A stretch of DNA of 64,000 bases from Syncephalis fuscata. Its lineage: Eukaryota; Zoopagomycota; Zoopagomycetes; Zoopagales; Piptocephalidaceae. Made by a program: the position numbers and the translations under genes. Within the stretch, counting starts at the first letter, position 1. The number at the start of each line of letters is the position of its first letter. The notes below the pieces were generated by a model. That model had not been told where the DNA came from and searched no databases. It worked only from the letters and a program-made list of their open reading frames with translations. Shown piece after piece: positions 1 to 11,652 of the stretch. The stretch lies in the NCBI GenBank assembly GCA_025786725.1, contig JAHLTZ010000004.1, positions 434,001 through 498,000 of the forward strand. The letters are read 5' to 3'.

Positions 1-1330
1 TAGGGAATTTTAAAAATGTATTGTTTTTAAATAATTAATAAAAACTTTAGTCTACTTGCGATATCTTTTTATTCATACATTTCGTTATCGTATTGTATGT
101 CACAAGTAACTGCAATGGTCTAACTGCATTTTTTAATTACCGCAATGTCTTCTAAACTATTTGATGGAATCATATTTACCAACATCAAAGAACTGAGGAT
201 TGCAATTGACGAGTTGAGACTTGTTGACAATTGTAAATGATGTTCCTACATTCTCAAATATAAACCAAAAGATGTACAAATAAGAGCATTAAGTACATAT
301 TTCATTGTTTAATATACACTAACGATTGTAATAGCTAATAGATGTTATATTTTTTATTACAAAACTGGCCTTCTTTTGATCCAACAAAAAAGAATGCCAT
401 TGTTACGACACCAGTAATGAAATGATGTAACATTTATCAAATAACCAAAGGAGGAAAAGTAATAGTAGTAGTAGCTTAAATTAACATATTTATAACAAAA
501 TTTGTCATTGTATAAATCCTGATAACAAGTTAAAATAAGTTGTATTGTAAAAGCATCTTTATTATTACTTGAGTAACAATATTATGTATTTATAATGTTG
601 TTGAATAATAAGAGCTAAAAAGCTAAAAAAATTGATGGAAAAAGTTAATTACAATAAATATGAAATGCAGTTACAGAAATGATTTTATTACTAAATATCT
701 TTTTTGATTAAAAATTGAAAACTGGGGCGTTTTTTAAATTCCCCTTAAAACTAATATCAGTTCAAAATACGTAACACCAATATAAGGATGGAACTAAAGC
801 ATTAAACATGGGACTTGGAAGAAATTGAATAAAGCAGTCTTTAGCACTATAATATGATTGAATCATAATTTGCATAATTATATTCAATTAGCATGCGTAA
901 AGCTGTATTATGACCAGTTTGGCTTTTTAAAAATGATACTTTGCACAACGACATGAAAGATAAATATTTGATTTGATACAAAAAATCAGAATTGTATTAG
1001 CATGCGACAAGTAATCGACCAATTGCATTCTGATGTCATCCTTTAGTACTTGTATTTTCAAGGTGCTTTTTGTAAATAGTAGCAGGGTACGTTGACTCCA
1101 TCAAACTTTGTTTTAGAAGGATGTACAGAATAATAGCTTTACTCGTTAATGATGTAACAATTTCAGTATATAAGCAATAGCTTTTAATGTTAAATCTCAA
1201 TATTCATTAAGTTAGCACCATCTATTTCAGCGTTCACATCTCTACAACATTATCGAGTAAGCGCAGGTCCTTCTCGTTTTAACACGTCGCTTTACTTTGT
1301 TTGATCAAATAGCATATTTACTGTTTCAAT
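1..1330. other. AT-rich upstream intergenic DNA
   Basis: No supportable gene is seen in the first 1.3 kb on either strand; stops are dense in all frames. A TATA-like TATATAAG lies at about 1167-1174, roughly 160 bases before the ATG at 1331. It is a plausible core promoter element for the secreted-protein gene, but this rests on position and sequence only. Confidence 0.4.
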
Positions 1331-2137
1331 ATGAAATCATCTGTTTTTGCTATCGTCGCTATTGCCATTATCGCATTGACCAGATTGAAGCTACTCCTGT
1401 TTATTCCAATGGCAATGTGGGCAATTATGGAGGTCGTTCCAATAACTATGGTGGCAATAGCAACGATAGTGCAAGATATAATAATAACAATCCCAGGAGA
1501 GCTGCATACAGAGGTGCCACTCAAGGCCGTCGTGGATCCAGTGCCGGAAATGCACACAGATCTAATGGCGTAGCTTTGTATGGTCAAAGAAAGGGAGCAA
1601 ATTATAACAAGCGTGTTCAAGGTGAATACAGCACTGAAGTCCTTTAGAATATAATAAACAACAGGAGCAGGATATGGAGCAGGATATGAGCAGGATATGA
1701 AGCAGGAACATCTACTACCACTGATACAAATCAAACTCAGGTGCCACTACTACAGGGGAAATAGCAACAGGAACAGAAATGGCCACTTCGACCAATACAA
1801 ATCAATATTCTAGCTCTAATATTAATGAAGAGACGGGAACAGAACGGGAACAGGAACAGAAATGACCACCTCGACCAATACAAATCAATATTCTAGCTCT
1901 AATACTAATAAAGCAACAGGAACAGGAACAAGCAGTGGCACGAATGGTGGTTATTATTTCTCTGGAGATACTAAGGAAGAGGTAGGAACAGGAGCAAATG
2001 TAGGATCAGATATTTCAAATACGCTCCGTACTGTAAATGGTCATGTTGGTCGCTCTGAAAGTAAATTCGGCGTAAAAACTAGAAATTATAGCGGCTATCA
2101 CCACCCAAGTCAGCTTACTCTTAATGATTTAATATAA
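1331..2137 (+). CDS. Repetitive low-complexity secreted protein, frame broken
   Basis: The ATG at 1331 opens a clear signal peptide (MKSSVFAIVAIAIIAL). The mature region continues one frame over from about 1380 as IEATPVYSNGN, then a Gly/Asn/Tyr/Arg-rich stretch to about 1640. The shift is what loss of one base from a short C run near 1379 would give. Further on come Gly-Ala-Gly-Tyr repeats (1665-1700) and Thr/Gly/Ser-rich repeats, again scattered over frames, and a last open stretch (1862-2137) ending in LNDLI and a stop. An approximately 84-base unit occurs twice (from about 1765 and 1849) and encodes TSTNTNQYSSSN both times. An AATAAA lies near 2214. The family is not recognised; a wall-associated or secreted structural protein is an inference. 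At least three frame breaks are needed, so it is either decayed or poorly sequenced. Confidence 0.5.
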
Positions 2138-2877
2138 GCTTTATTTTATGCTTTATTATCTAATTGTTAACTAAGCACTAAGTTAATAAGACCAGTTTAT
2201 TCATAATGTGCATAAATAAAGCTGCATTTTTATTTTCAATTACAAACAATATTTATTTTAAAATCATATTTAATAATGTAAATTGTCACCATCAAAACTG
2301 CTGACATATCAACACTATTATTATTATGTCATACTAAGTAAGCAACTAATATATGAACCAGTATATTTTTATTGCCCAAATAAATATTAATTATATCTAA
2401 TTGATAATATAAATATTTTATTGTTTCAGTGCACTATCATACTTAGGCGCAGTGACTATAACGGTAAATACAAGTGCCCTTTAGCAAAGTTATCGGTAAT
2501 ACTTGGCACTTGTATAGCATAAACTTCGGTGTTACACAATGTAGCTATTGGCATGGCAGAAACCAGATAGACATAATTTTACCTATTACTAAGTGTGTTG
2601 ATGATGTATTCTCACAAAGGCTATTTTAAATACACCATGTACAAAGGTGCTAGCGTCGGAGATTCACATGTACACGCTTTAAGCTGACAATCTTTGAACC
2701 CCGACAAACTATTTTTGGGCAGCATGTTTTTACAATATCGCTCAAAGGCGTGTGCTCATGTCTATTGCATACTGTTTCATTTAATTCTTGTCCCATTTCA
2801 GCACTTCACGTTTTGCACTATTTGATTCTTTTTTGTATTTTGCTTTAAATATCAGTATTGCAATTTTATATTCAAGC

Positions 2878-4234
2878 ATGTCTCTGGAAGTATTGGGCGT
2901 AAAAGGCCCGCACGAGCCAAAATCTTTAGGTGTGGCACGTTTGGTGTCCATGGTCGTATTGGTACTTGCGTTTTTCACTTATTGTATCATTCAACTGTAT
3001 TCGCTTATCCATTTTACAATTATCTTGCGTGACAAAGAGCTAAATGGCGAGCTTTATCCACCAGCCATTCTTATGGAGTGTCGCCAAAAAGAATTCTCTC
3101 AGTCCAAGGTCGAACTTCAGGGTGTCTACAGCGACAAAACAGGCACACAAGTCAGATTTGAGCTGCCTAAGTGGCTTGGCCCAGCAGAGTATGGCACCAG
3201 TATTATAAGCGGCACATCGTCAAACCAAGCGGCATTTGTCAATGCAAATGTTAATAAAACAGCTTGGCAGGTCCGACCGCTGTTTAATGTCCAATTTCGC
3301 TCAATGAATCTGCCCGGAGATCCTAATAACATCCACGAACTGTGGATATTAATTACTGTGCCGGCAAGTTCACGTCAGTTTTTTACAGGCACTAATGTCA
3401 CGGCTGTACCTGGAGTGGACGTCAGATTGTTTCCGCCGAATGTGACTGGTCCAGGCAGCTTGGATAGCTCGTTGAATGAAACAAAGCCGCTGAATATCTA
3501 CGCAAACGGTTGGGTGGCACCATTACAGGCTACTTCTCTCGGTCTTTACAGATATTCTACAAAGAGACCCGCCGTACAGATTTAAAGTCTAATACAAATT
3601 CTGTTCTCAATCCTTATGGTGCCAGCTATGTTTTGCCTAGCGATGTGCAGGCCGATTTTCTTATTCGCGTTCTCTCCTCAAATACTCCTTCAACTGATAC
3701 GGGTATGCTAGGCAGCTTTTCTATCGATGCACAAGAGGCGGTTCGTAGCTTTACTTGGCTCGATTTTCTGAGTGGTGTTGGTGGCGCGTTCACGTTGTGT
3801 AGCGGCATCTACGCTTTTCTTTTTGGAATTGGTCGATTAAGACCATGGGGTGTTATCCAACAATTCCATTCAAGAAAACTTATACTTTCGGGAATAAAAG
3901 ATGATGTGATATGCGTGCGCAATGAAAGGGAACGCTGAAGCGCATGGAGAATTCGTCCTCGAATCAGGATACACAAAAAGCAGATGTTGCCATGATGGAA
4001 ACAAACCAGCTGGCGATGCAACAACGAGGCGAACATCATAAATCTGATATAAATTCAGCTTTGGGGTCTGGTCGGATGGAGAATGCTACTCGTGATCAGT
4101 TAGTCCAGCGTATACACTATTTGGAGGAACGAACCAAGGAGCTTGAAGGCTTTCAAGATCGCATAGAGACGTTCTATACCTCAAATGATTTATTCTACAA
4201 GCGATCAAATATGCAAGCATCAGCATCACAATAA
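2878..4234 (+). CDS. Membrane protein with C-terminal coiled coil, two frameshifts
   Basis: The first segment (2878-3585) starts at the ATG giving MSLEVLGVKG; an in-frame ATG at 2788 is less likely because splice-acceptor-like sequence lies between the two. A hydrophobic helix (about residues 20-42) is followed by a polar domain of about 190 residues with several N-X-S/T sites. The reading then moves to the 3510-3938 frame, which carries a second helix and the motif FLFGIGRLRPWG, and then to the 3944-4234 frame, an acidic tail with a short coiled coil (VQRIHYLEERTKELEGF). Each move is by minus one base, as expected from single-base losses near 3550-3580 and 3925-3935. The GG...IYAFLFG...PWG pattern resembles uncharacterised two-helix membrane proteins of early-diverging fungi. 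That resemblance is from memory and no function is assigned. Confidence 0.6.
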
Positions 4235-4569
4235 ATAGCTCTGTTTTATTATGCATTTGTAGTAATACACTGCGAATATATGTATTTGTTGATACCAAGA
4301 TTAATAATAGACATTACACATGTACAATATTACGTTTCTATACTATAAACTTTTTATTGCTAAAAATTATTGTATCTGGTATTTTGTCGTTTAATAAAAT
4401 ACCATATTATACTTTCTAATTCAAAATATGCATTTTAGTCAATTGACAAAAAATAGCTAAACATTAATATGTCAATGTAGCTAGTCTTCTCAATGTTATA
4501 TGCTTAATCTGATTGCTTGTTGCCTTATTTTAACTGCGTTTAATGTGGACAAAAAGAATTTACGCATTC
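4235..4569. other. Intergenic, convergent 3' flanks
   Basis: AT-rich spacer between the convergent membrane-protein gene and 7TM copy A. No gene, RNA or repeat is visible. Confidence 0.4.
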
Positions 4570-4684
4570 ACGGATAATTTATTATAATATTACATTTGTG
4601 TTTTATAAATTAACGGTAGTTCCTATCGCAGATGTGATAAGCAACATTAAATATTCTACTGTTGTTAATAGGCCAAGCACTAAC

Positions 4685-6616
4685 TTAACTATGTGCGCTA
4701 GTCGTGCTGTAATATGTAGCATTCTTAACTATCGTTTGTGTATCTGGATCAATGTTTGACGACATAAGTGCGCTGTTACAAGGCGTATGTCTAATTTGCA
4801 TATTTTGTACCCAGGTTGTAGTATCACTCTTGTTGTTCACGTTAATTGCTGCTTTGTAGTTATGCCGACTATCAGACTTTGGACGCAAATCAATAATGAA
4901 AAGAAGCACACTAATACGTATAATACACGAAATTTTAAAAAGAACCACACGAGCAAGTTCTGCCGCAACACCAAAACGCCAAGCACTTGTATTTTCCATA
5001 ATATTTGAAGTGAACATCATCAAAAATCCCAATGAAAATATTGCACATATTTTTGTCACCTAGAATGGCAGTGGTAAATATTGATGCTTTTCTATTTTGT
5101 TTGGTAATTTGCTTCCATGATACTTACTAATAACAACGCATGTTTCGCACTACTATTTGTCAATAGATTGTCCTGTTTTAGCCAAAATATTATACCTAAA
5201 GACAAACAGTTTAGTACGATAGTATTTAAAACGGGTATTGTATTGTTACCGTAATACATGAATGTAATGACAATGATGATTTGAATTGCTGACGTAAATC
5301 GAGCACAAGCTATTCTCATTATGCTCTGACCAACAAATGGCGGGGTGAATTCACAAATAAAATATAATATTCGCTCAATAATCATCGTTACAGACGAAAA
5401 AATAATAACGTAGCGAAGCAGTTGTAAATATCGACTATCATTTACGCTAATTGCAATTGAGTGCCTATTCATTATTATTATTATTATTATTATTAGTATT
5501 AGTAATAGTAAGTTTTAATCAAGTCAGTGGCATTTCTTTCCACAGTATATAACATACCAGAAAAACAGTAGCGTGTAAAACCCAATGTATATAAAAATGC
5601 TTTGAAAAAATCTTATCCATTCGTAAGCCAAGCTATTTAGTTTGAGTGTGAATGCGGACGTGAATACTAAACACATACAACTAGACGTTTAGTGTGCTAT
5701 TAACACTATTAATTACGAGTCTACTTACGTATTGCAGCACACAGCGCAGAAACATAAATTATAATGTGATATCTTGTAATAATTCTCTTTGTTTTGATCA
5801 GGTGGTAGAGAATTACAAAATTATAAAGCACAATACTTATAAATATTGCCATTGCGCAATATATAAATGCTCGATAGCCAGTTGATAAAAAAACATCATT
5901 CCAAGGTCCAGGCTCTATAGATACACATTTTATATATTAGCTAGTGTGCAAATATGATATCCAATATCAAAGTAAATTAATTACCTTCTTCGACTGTTAC
6001 AATGACTGTCGTGCTTAGCTCATTGTTTGCATCTAAAACGGTCCGATAGTTATCATATGGGAGCAATGCGATATTGATTGGTGAAGTGCCCTCGTAAAAA
6101 TAAAACCCGAATCTTTTATGACTTAAGCTTTGATGCGAACCAAAGCCAATACCTGGTTTTATATGTGCATGTATAGTATTGTGTCGATCGAGAATCCGCT
6201 TGTAGCATTTAAATACTGATTAAGTGCAGAAACTGCGAATCCTGCCTATTATAATAATAGTTAGAATATACTATCGCAATACTAATGATGACTATTTACA
6301 TGGGTAACTGTTTTACAGCCGCGATACTTTGCTTTCTTTGCATCAATAGCAATAATCACACTTGTGATGTTGTCAGATGTTACGCTATTCAATGCAGATC
6401 GAGCTGTATCAAGGATAGATGGCAATATTTCGCATGCTGCATTTTCATTAAACACAGCATCTACCAAGATGCCACGAGTTGTATACGGCGCAACTTCAAC
6501 CTCAAATAAATCCAATGTGGGATATTGGAGTGTCTGATTGCCTACACGAAACGTGGCCGTACCAAGGACGGACACGGCAAAGCAAACAGTAATATAAGCG
6601 TCTCTATAATCTTCAT
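4685..6616 (-). CDS. 7TM protein with PA-like ectodomain, copy A (frameshifted)
   Basis: Seven exons at 6616-6300, 6245-5985, 5914-5729, 5666-5558, 5464-5250, 5195-5128 and 5059-4685, in the same phases as copy B. Exon 1 encodes the signal region and the conserved VGNQTLQYPTLDLFEVEV stretch; exon 2 the rest of the ectodomain; exon 3 begins PGPWNDVFLS and carries TM1-2; TM3 is in exon 4, TM4-5 in exon 5, and TM6-7 span exons 6-7, with a hydrophilic tail after RPKSD. Exons 3-6 match copy B in length exactly (186, 109, 215, 68). Exon 2 is one base short (261 against 262) near 6160. The signal-peptide region is short by a number of bases that is not a multiple of three (frame loss near 6575). The copy is therefore broken as read, by decay or consensus error. 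Confidence 0.8.
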
Positions 6617-7173
6617 CAGTATGTGAGAATACGGAATACAAGATAATTTGAGCAACAAATATAAAATAAGCAAACAAAAAATCACCTGAACCATACATGA
6701 GTTTCGATGCTGTTATGCTAGATCTGATGAAAATATAGCTTCTTCCTTGTAAATGTAAAGAACCTGTTTTGTCACCTATTATATTGCGCATGATACTGGT
6801 AAGGTGATGGCAATAAAAAAAGAGGCAACGCATGCGACAAAGTAACAAGTATTGGCTGCCAATCATGTTATATGAATATTTATTTTGTATAGTATTAATA
6901 AAACCTGAATAGATATCAGTATTTGGTTTTAACACTGTCCGGACAGGTACTATTTTACACGAGCAGTAATATCTGGATTGCCACAAATTTGAAACAATTG
7001 TTGGGATCTTTTTAGTCCCATTCCTGTTGCTGCACTCCCACCTAGCATTTGAATTCTGCAAGTTTATATCCTACCCCGTCTATCTTATCATTATCTGTAA
7101 TAAGCGAGTTACCAACAGTGCTATAACTGACCCCATCTTTTTGTGCACCGTGTTGTTTTCTATGCTCTTGCTG

Positions 7174-8077
7174 TTACGCCATAACTTTGGTTAAATATGT
7201 CTGACTAAAAGGGGCTTGCACATGAAATAAAGGCAATACACAAAACAGCCTTGTTGCCCCTAGCGCATTGTTAACTAATATGCTAGCCAATGTTAATGGT
7301 AAACGTGATATAATGTTACGTGTATCTCGATACGGCTGTTTTCGTTGACCGTGCGGTGTACTTGGCATCCAATCCATACTATCAGCCTCAGCATCACTAT
7401 CTCGTGGCGTCAAAGCGGCAGGAGGCAGGGAGATAGCTGCTCTATTGCGTTTAACTGCACGGGATTTTTTCCCTTTCTTTTTATTATCAACAGCAACTGT
7501 AGATTGGCGCGAACGACCTATTCGAGGCGTGCCTAGTGTTAGATTCTGAAGCATCGTGCCCAGCGATGTTGTATACTGGGTATCTGCACATAATGTATCC
7601 TCATCATCATCGCTAAATACAAGTGCATTTGTATCTCTTCGTCGCTCTCTAATAGTTCGCTTAGGCGAGCTAGGTGGTGTCGAAAAAGGCGATATCGCAT
7701 TGTCACTCTCTCCACTCATGGGCTGTTCTGTACGCATAGATTTGTTTTCAGTTCGCTTCTGAGAATATGTATATATTGGTTAGATATATCCGATTTACAC
7801 TACAATTACTTACCGGCAATGGCCGTAATTGAATGCGACGAACTTTTGTTGTGGGATTTTTGCACAAACTAATTAATCTTGGTGCTACTGGCGTATAGAT
7901 CCAAGATAGTGCAATAAACTAAATATTTGTATTAAGTACAATGCTGCAACAAGTGTATTTTTATATATTTACCATAGTAGATAATAAAATAAAACTATAT
8001 CGTAATAAATATCCTTGATTGGATATTAAAAATTCATCAGACAGTTTAATCAATGTTAGCCTCATAGCACATAGAAA
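7174..8077 (-). pseudogene. 3' fragment of the Ima1-like gene
   Basis: This is a partial copy of exons 6-8 of the Ima1 gene at 39192-41643. It has no zinc-finger exon and starts abruptly inside exon 6. The 7174-7737 reading frame is nearly identical to the intact gene from MRTEQPMSGESD up to TRNIIS, with one visible change (SPKRT for SSKRT). It then diverges sharply and ends at a stop created where the intact gene has a glutamine codon (DVMAQQQ against KVMA-stop). With no promoter and no N-terminal domain it is unlikely to be functional. Splice sites of exons 6-8 are still recognisable. Confidence 0.85.
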
Positions 8078-8170
8078 GTCTTACTATATCTAAGTATTGG
8101 TGTTACTTTTAGGCTAAAGCACTGAATACGGGTATGCCTATTATTTTTAAAGAAACAACACAATACCCAT

Positions 8171-8800
8171 AGTAAACCATTTTACGCAATCCATTGTAAT
8201 GATTTAAATAGTTGACGAGTTGATTGGATTAAATTGTGTTTAAATATCATTACAATAAATAATGAAATGTATACATTATCATTTTATAATAGAATAGAAT
8301 TAAATGTACAGAACATTGTATCAGTAATATATTAACATTTAAATAACAATGTACATACTATTTGATTTCATTGAAATTGAGCCGATATTGTTGTTTTGAT
8401 CATGTTAGAATATTGATCGAATATGAATAGAAGCCATATGATTGCAATTCCATGTCATTCCGCATTTGTTGTTGTTGCATCTACGTACAATGGATTTTGC
8501 ATCTGAATGGTCTGTTCTATTTTCTAATATTCTACTGTTGCATTTTGGGCATATTTGTGATGTAGATCAATATAATATAATTATTATAAAAGTTGTTTAT
8601 TAAACAGCCATTTTCTATAGTCAATCTGACTAAATAAATGGCATTTGAACAATTATATTATAATGACAATGTATATATTAAAACAATAATAAATATAACT
8701 AATTAATTACATTATTGTATTGAAATTACACATAAATTAATTAATGTTGGATGCAATATTATACATTTATAGTAATGAATGGGTGTTTAATTGTGTCTAA
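8171..8800 (+). repeat. Approximately 630-base dispersed repeat, copy 1
   Basis: Direct-orientation match to about 45750-46380, with interspersed indels. Shared blocks include TTGTAATGATTTAAATA, ATACTATTTGATTTCATTG, GAAGCCATAT.ATTGCAA, TTTTGGGCATAT and GGTGTTTAATTGTGTCTAA. No open frame is conserved between the copies and no terminal inverted repeats are obvious. It begins about 95 bases outside the Ima1/7TM duplication block. Confidence 0.8.
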
Positions 8801-11260
8801 AAGTGAAGGAAATGAAATGAGTAAATAAAAAAAGCTAAAAATTGCTGTAACTATACGTAATGTTAAATAATTTATTAGTACACTTATGCATCCAGTGTCA
8901 AAGATAAAGCTGACATCTTTACTTAAATGAACTGCACATTTATTGTTCTACTAAACATGAAACTGAATGGTGAGTGACATTAAATATCAAACTATAATGC
9001 TTTAGATACTTTAAAACAACCATTCTCAGTAGTAAAAACTGATTGACGGTTTATTAAAGTATGGATCTTTTTGCCCAGTTTGAAGCTAGGGACTCAAAGT
9101 ACAGTAGCTCCTTTTCTTTAATAAATCACTATTACGCATAGTCTAAAGATAGCCGTTTTATTACAATCTATTTTTAATAAATATGCTAAAATTAGTTGTT
9201 ATCAGCTACTATATACAAAAATACTATAAATACTTTACAATTAGTAATACAAAATTAATTCCCGCTGCCCAATTTAGCTCAAATGAATAGATAAGTAACG
9301 ATGACAATGGGCTTCGTTTGAAGGTTGCACAACGGAACGGTAAGACAAAGAGTCTTCTGCATCGCTGTCGATCACAGACAAGTCTAGACTATCAGCGTGC
9401 CTTGTATTATTCAAATTACATCTTTCTAAGAGTTTTAAAAGCAAGTTTTAAGCGTGTCTGTCTAAACAATCAAGACTCTTATATACTGGATATAATGCTC
9501 TAAAGCACTTCAATGCAATAAACCTACACGCACATGCATTAAATCTGGCCATTTGCCAGATATTTACATTATATGAATAAACGAAACATTGCGTGCATCA
9601 TTCAATAAGTTTATTCGCAATTATTTTGTCATAATGGGCAAAGAACCTACAAATTCATCATTAACAGCTAGTAATTAGCCTTTGGTCAAGTCTGGTTACT
9701 AAAAACAATGGTGTGCTTTGCGTGTCCCTCAATTTATATGCATGTATATGTCCGCATGCTAATGTGCATGACAGTATCTCTGGTTAATCTATTTTCCAAT
9801 CTATTGACAACCCAAGGTTATCCATTCTTGTGACATCACTTACCAGCATGATTAGTCAAGGCACGTGAATGGGATTATTGCCGTGCCTACAGCGATACTA
9901 ACCTTGAATGTAGGCCGTGCTAATCCATATACCTGCATTATAGTAGCAATTCTAGTTTCTCATAACTGTTAGCGACCATAATGTTCAGGGTGTTCCTAGA
10001 AACACGTAAAAGTTGACAACAGAACCTGCTACGACATCTAAATAGCCCATAACTACTTTATGTACTTGTTCGTAACATTTACATGCGTGGATATTCTCGA
10101 TCGCGTCATTATAGCACTTTTGTGGAATGAACTGAAACGAAACATTGCAATGGTGGATCCCCTTACCACCACGGTCAAGTTTGGTTCGTTTTTGTCGCCT
10201 TTACCATTAGCGATGGACACAACTTGTCGCTACCGTTTGCCTGGTACAAAGGCAACACTTCCCATCGTTAGTCTATCGCGTTAGTTAGGCCATTGTAGAT
10301 GGGCGCACCTGGTGAATACGGACAAACTAACACTTTTGGCATAAACTCGTTTGTCCCACCATGCCTCTTGCTCCTGACCTCCTCTCTAGTACTTTTCTCC
10401 GCGTGATATTTCTTTACCACGGCTGCTGCTTCCGACTCGTGCTTTGCTCTTCAGCCCAGCGGCCGACTTGCTCCTGCCGACCTGCCTATCCGCTTGCCTG
10501 GCTGCCTATTCACTCGCTTTCTATCTATCTCCACTAATATCCATGCATCGTTGGTGTGAGCGCTACTTTTACCTTTCTACGGTCTAGAGCACACAAATAG
10601 TAATAATCATAATAAAAACAATAATATTACTAATTAATTATTAATTAATTAACACTGTTATTAAGCTTAATGTTCATATGCCACTATACTTCAACACTCA
10701 AAACTTGTACACTATCCTTTCGGGATTATTATTTATTCCATTTTAGTCAACACGGGTTTAATGCATCATTTCAGACTTTTCCATGTCGAGATGGGAGTCA
10801 TTGGTGATGTGGCGTATCAGGCGGGATAAGCAGATGTTGGTGCCTCCATACCGCCGCACTAATGTCCATACGTCTAAAACTACAAGCATACGCACATACA
10901 GATATACACACATATACACACGCTTTACCACGCGTGGATTCTCGCACACATGTATAGCCTGAGTTGAGGCAGAATTTCTTGTTTCTGATTTTGTGTCTCC
11001 ATACGTTTAGTTGCAGGCGCCATCCCTTATTGTATATCCTGTCTCATTATCGCTACTACCAACAACATTTGCTTGTTCATTGAGACCTCATCAACGCTAC
11101 GACCTCTTTCGTTTTCACCATCACCTTACTATCTACTATTACTATTATTTTTACGTTCTTTGTTACAATTCTTAAACTAGTGAACCGCCATTCAATCCCG
11201 GCCGGCCTTTAAACACTCATACTTACTCATCCGTGTTTGTTTTTAGTGCAGTGTCCAACG
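8801..11260. other. Long intergenic region, no gene found
   Basis: No frame with coding character is seen on either strand; the open stretches near 9320 and 10060 have no signal, splice structure or recognisable family. Composition changes near 10300, from AT-rich to pyrimidine-rich (CT tracts to about 11200), which probably marks the promoter and leader of the methyltransferase gene. Confidence 0.4.
8948..9015 (-). repeat. Short dispersed repeat, copy 1
   Basis: The reverse complement closely matches the start of the element at 25341-25441; the shared core is TTGATATTTAATGTCACTCA followed by CCAT.CA. A related third copy lies at about 20600-20672. Confidence 0.65.
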
Positions 11261-11386
11261 GTAAGTATTACAACTGTTGGCTTGAAACAAAAGCCTGTTG
11301 CACACCAGCACACCAATGATTATGCCTGCATAGCGCTGACCTTTCCCCTTGTTCATTTCTGTATATTTTGCTATTTGTTTTTCTAG
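11261..11386 (+). other. Probable 5' UTR intron of the methyltransferase gene
   Basis: A strong donor (CCAACG then GTAAGTATT) at 11261 and an acceptor preceded by a T-rich tract (TTGTTTTTCTAG) ending at 11386 lie in the leader, 266 bases before the chosen ATG. Splicing is inferred from the consensus only. Confidence 0.5.
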
Positions 11387-11652
11387 CTGGCACGCGGGAT
11401 TGCTGTATAGTCAAAAATATAATAAGATATACAAAGTCTTTACTCCGACTGCCGTGTTTGTGTGCCGTGCGGTAATTTGCTAATATACAGTCATCCGCTT
11501 TAGCGTCACCTTGACGCTGTGCACACTTGCCGCTTCTTTTTTGTCACCGTGGAGAAAAGATCATGTACTGATATAAACACAACACAAGTATCTATTGAAA
11601 ATAATAACTATCATTCTGTGTATTGAATCGATCCATTATCATCATCATCATC

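Larger units (their letters stand above)
4570..8077 (-). repeat. Segmental duplication, inverted copy of 40495-43960
   Basis: Read on the minus strand, this block has the same order as 40495-43960 on the plus strand: the 3' half of the Ima1 gene, then a complete 7TM gene, then about 110 bases of 3' flank ending in a shared stretch (TTATAAAACACAAATGTAAT). The upstream junction is sharp, with similarity starting at 8077 and at 40495 inside Ima1 exon 6. Identity is uneven: the Ima1 part is almost identical down to about 7300, whereas the last 40 Ima1 codons and the 7TM gene are clearly diverged. Confidence 0.85.

Noticed and set aside
5470-5507. ATT trinucleotide run near the exon 5 acceptor of 7TM copy A
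   Set aside because: Simple repeat inside intron 4; not a CRISPR-like or functional array.
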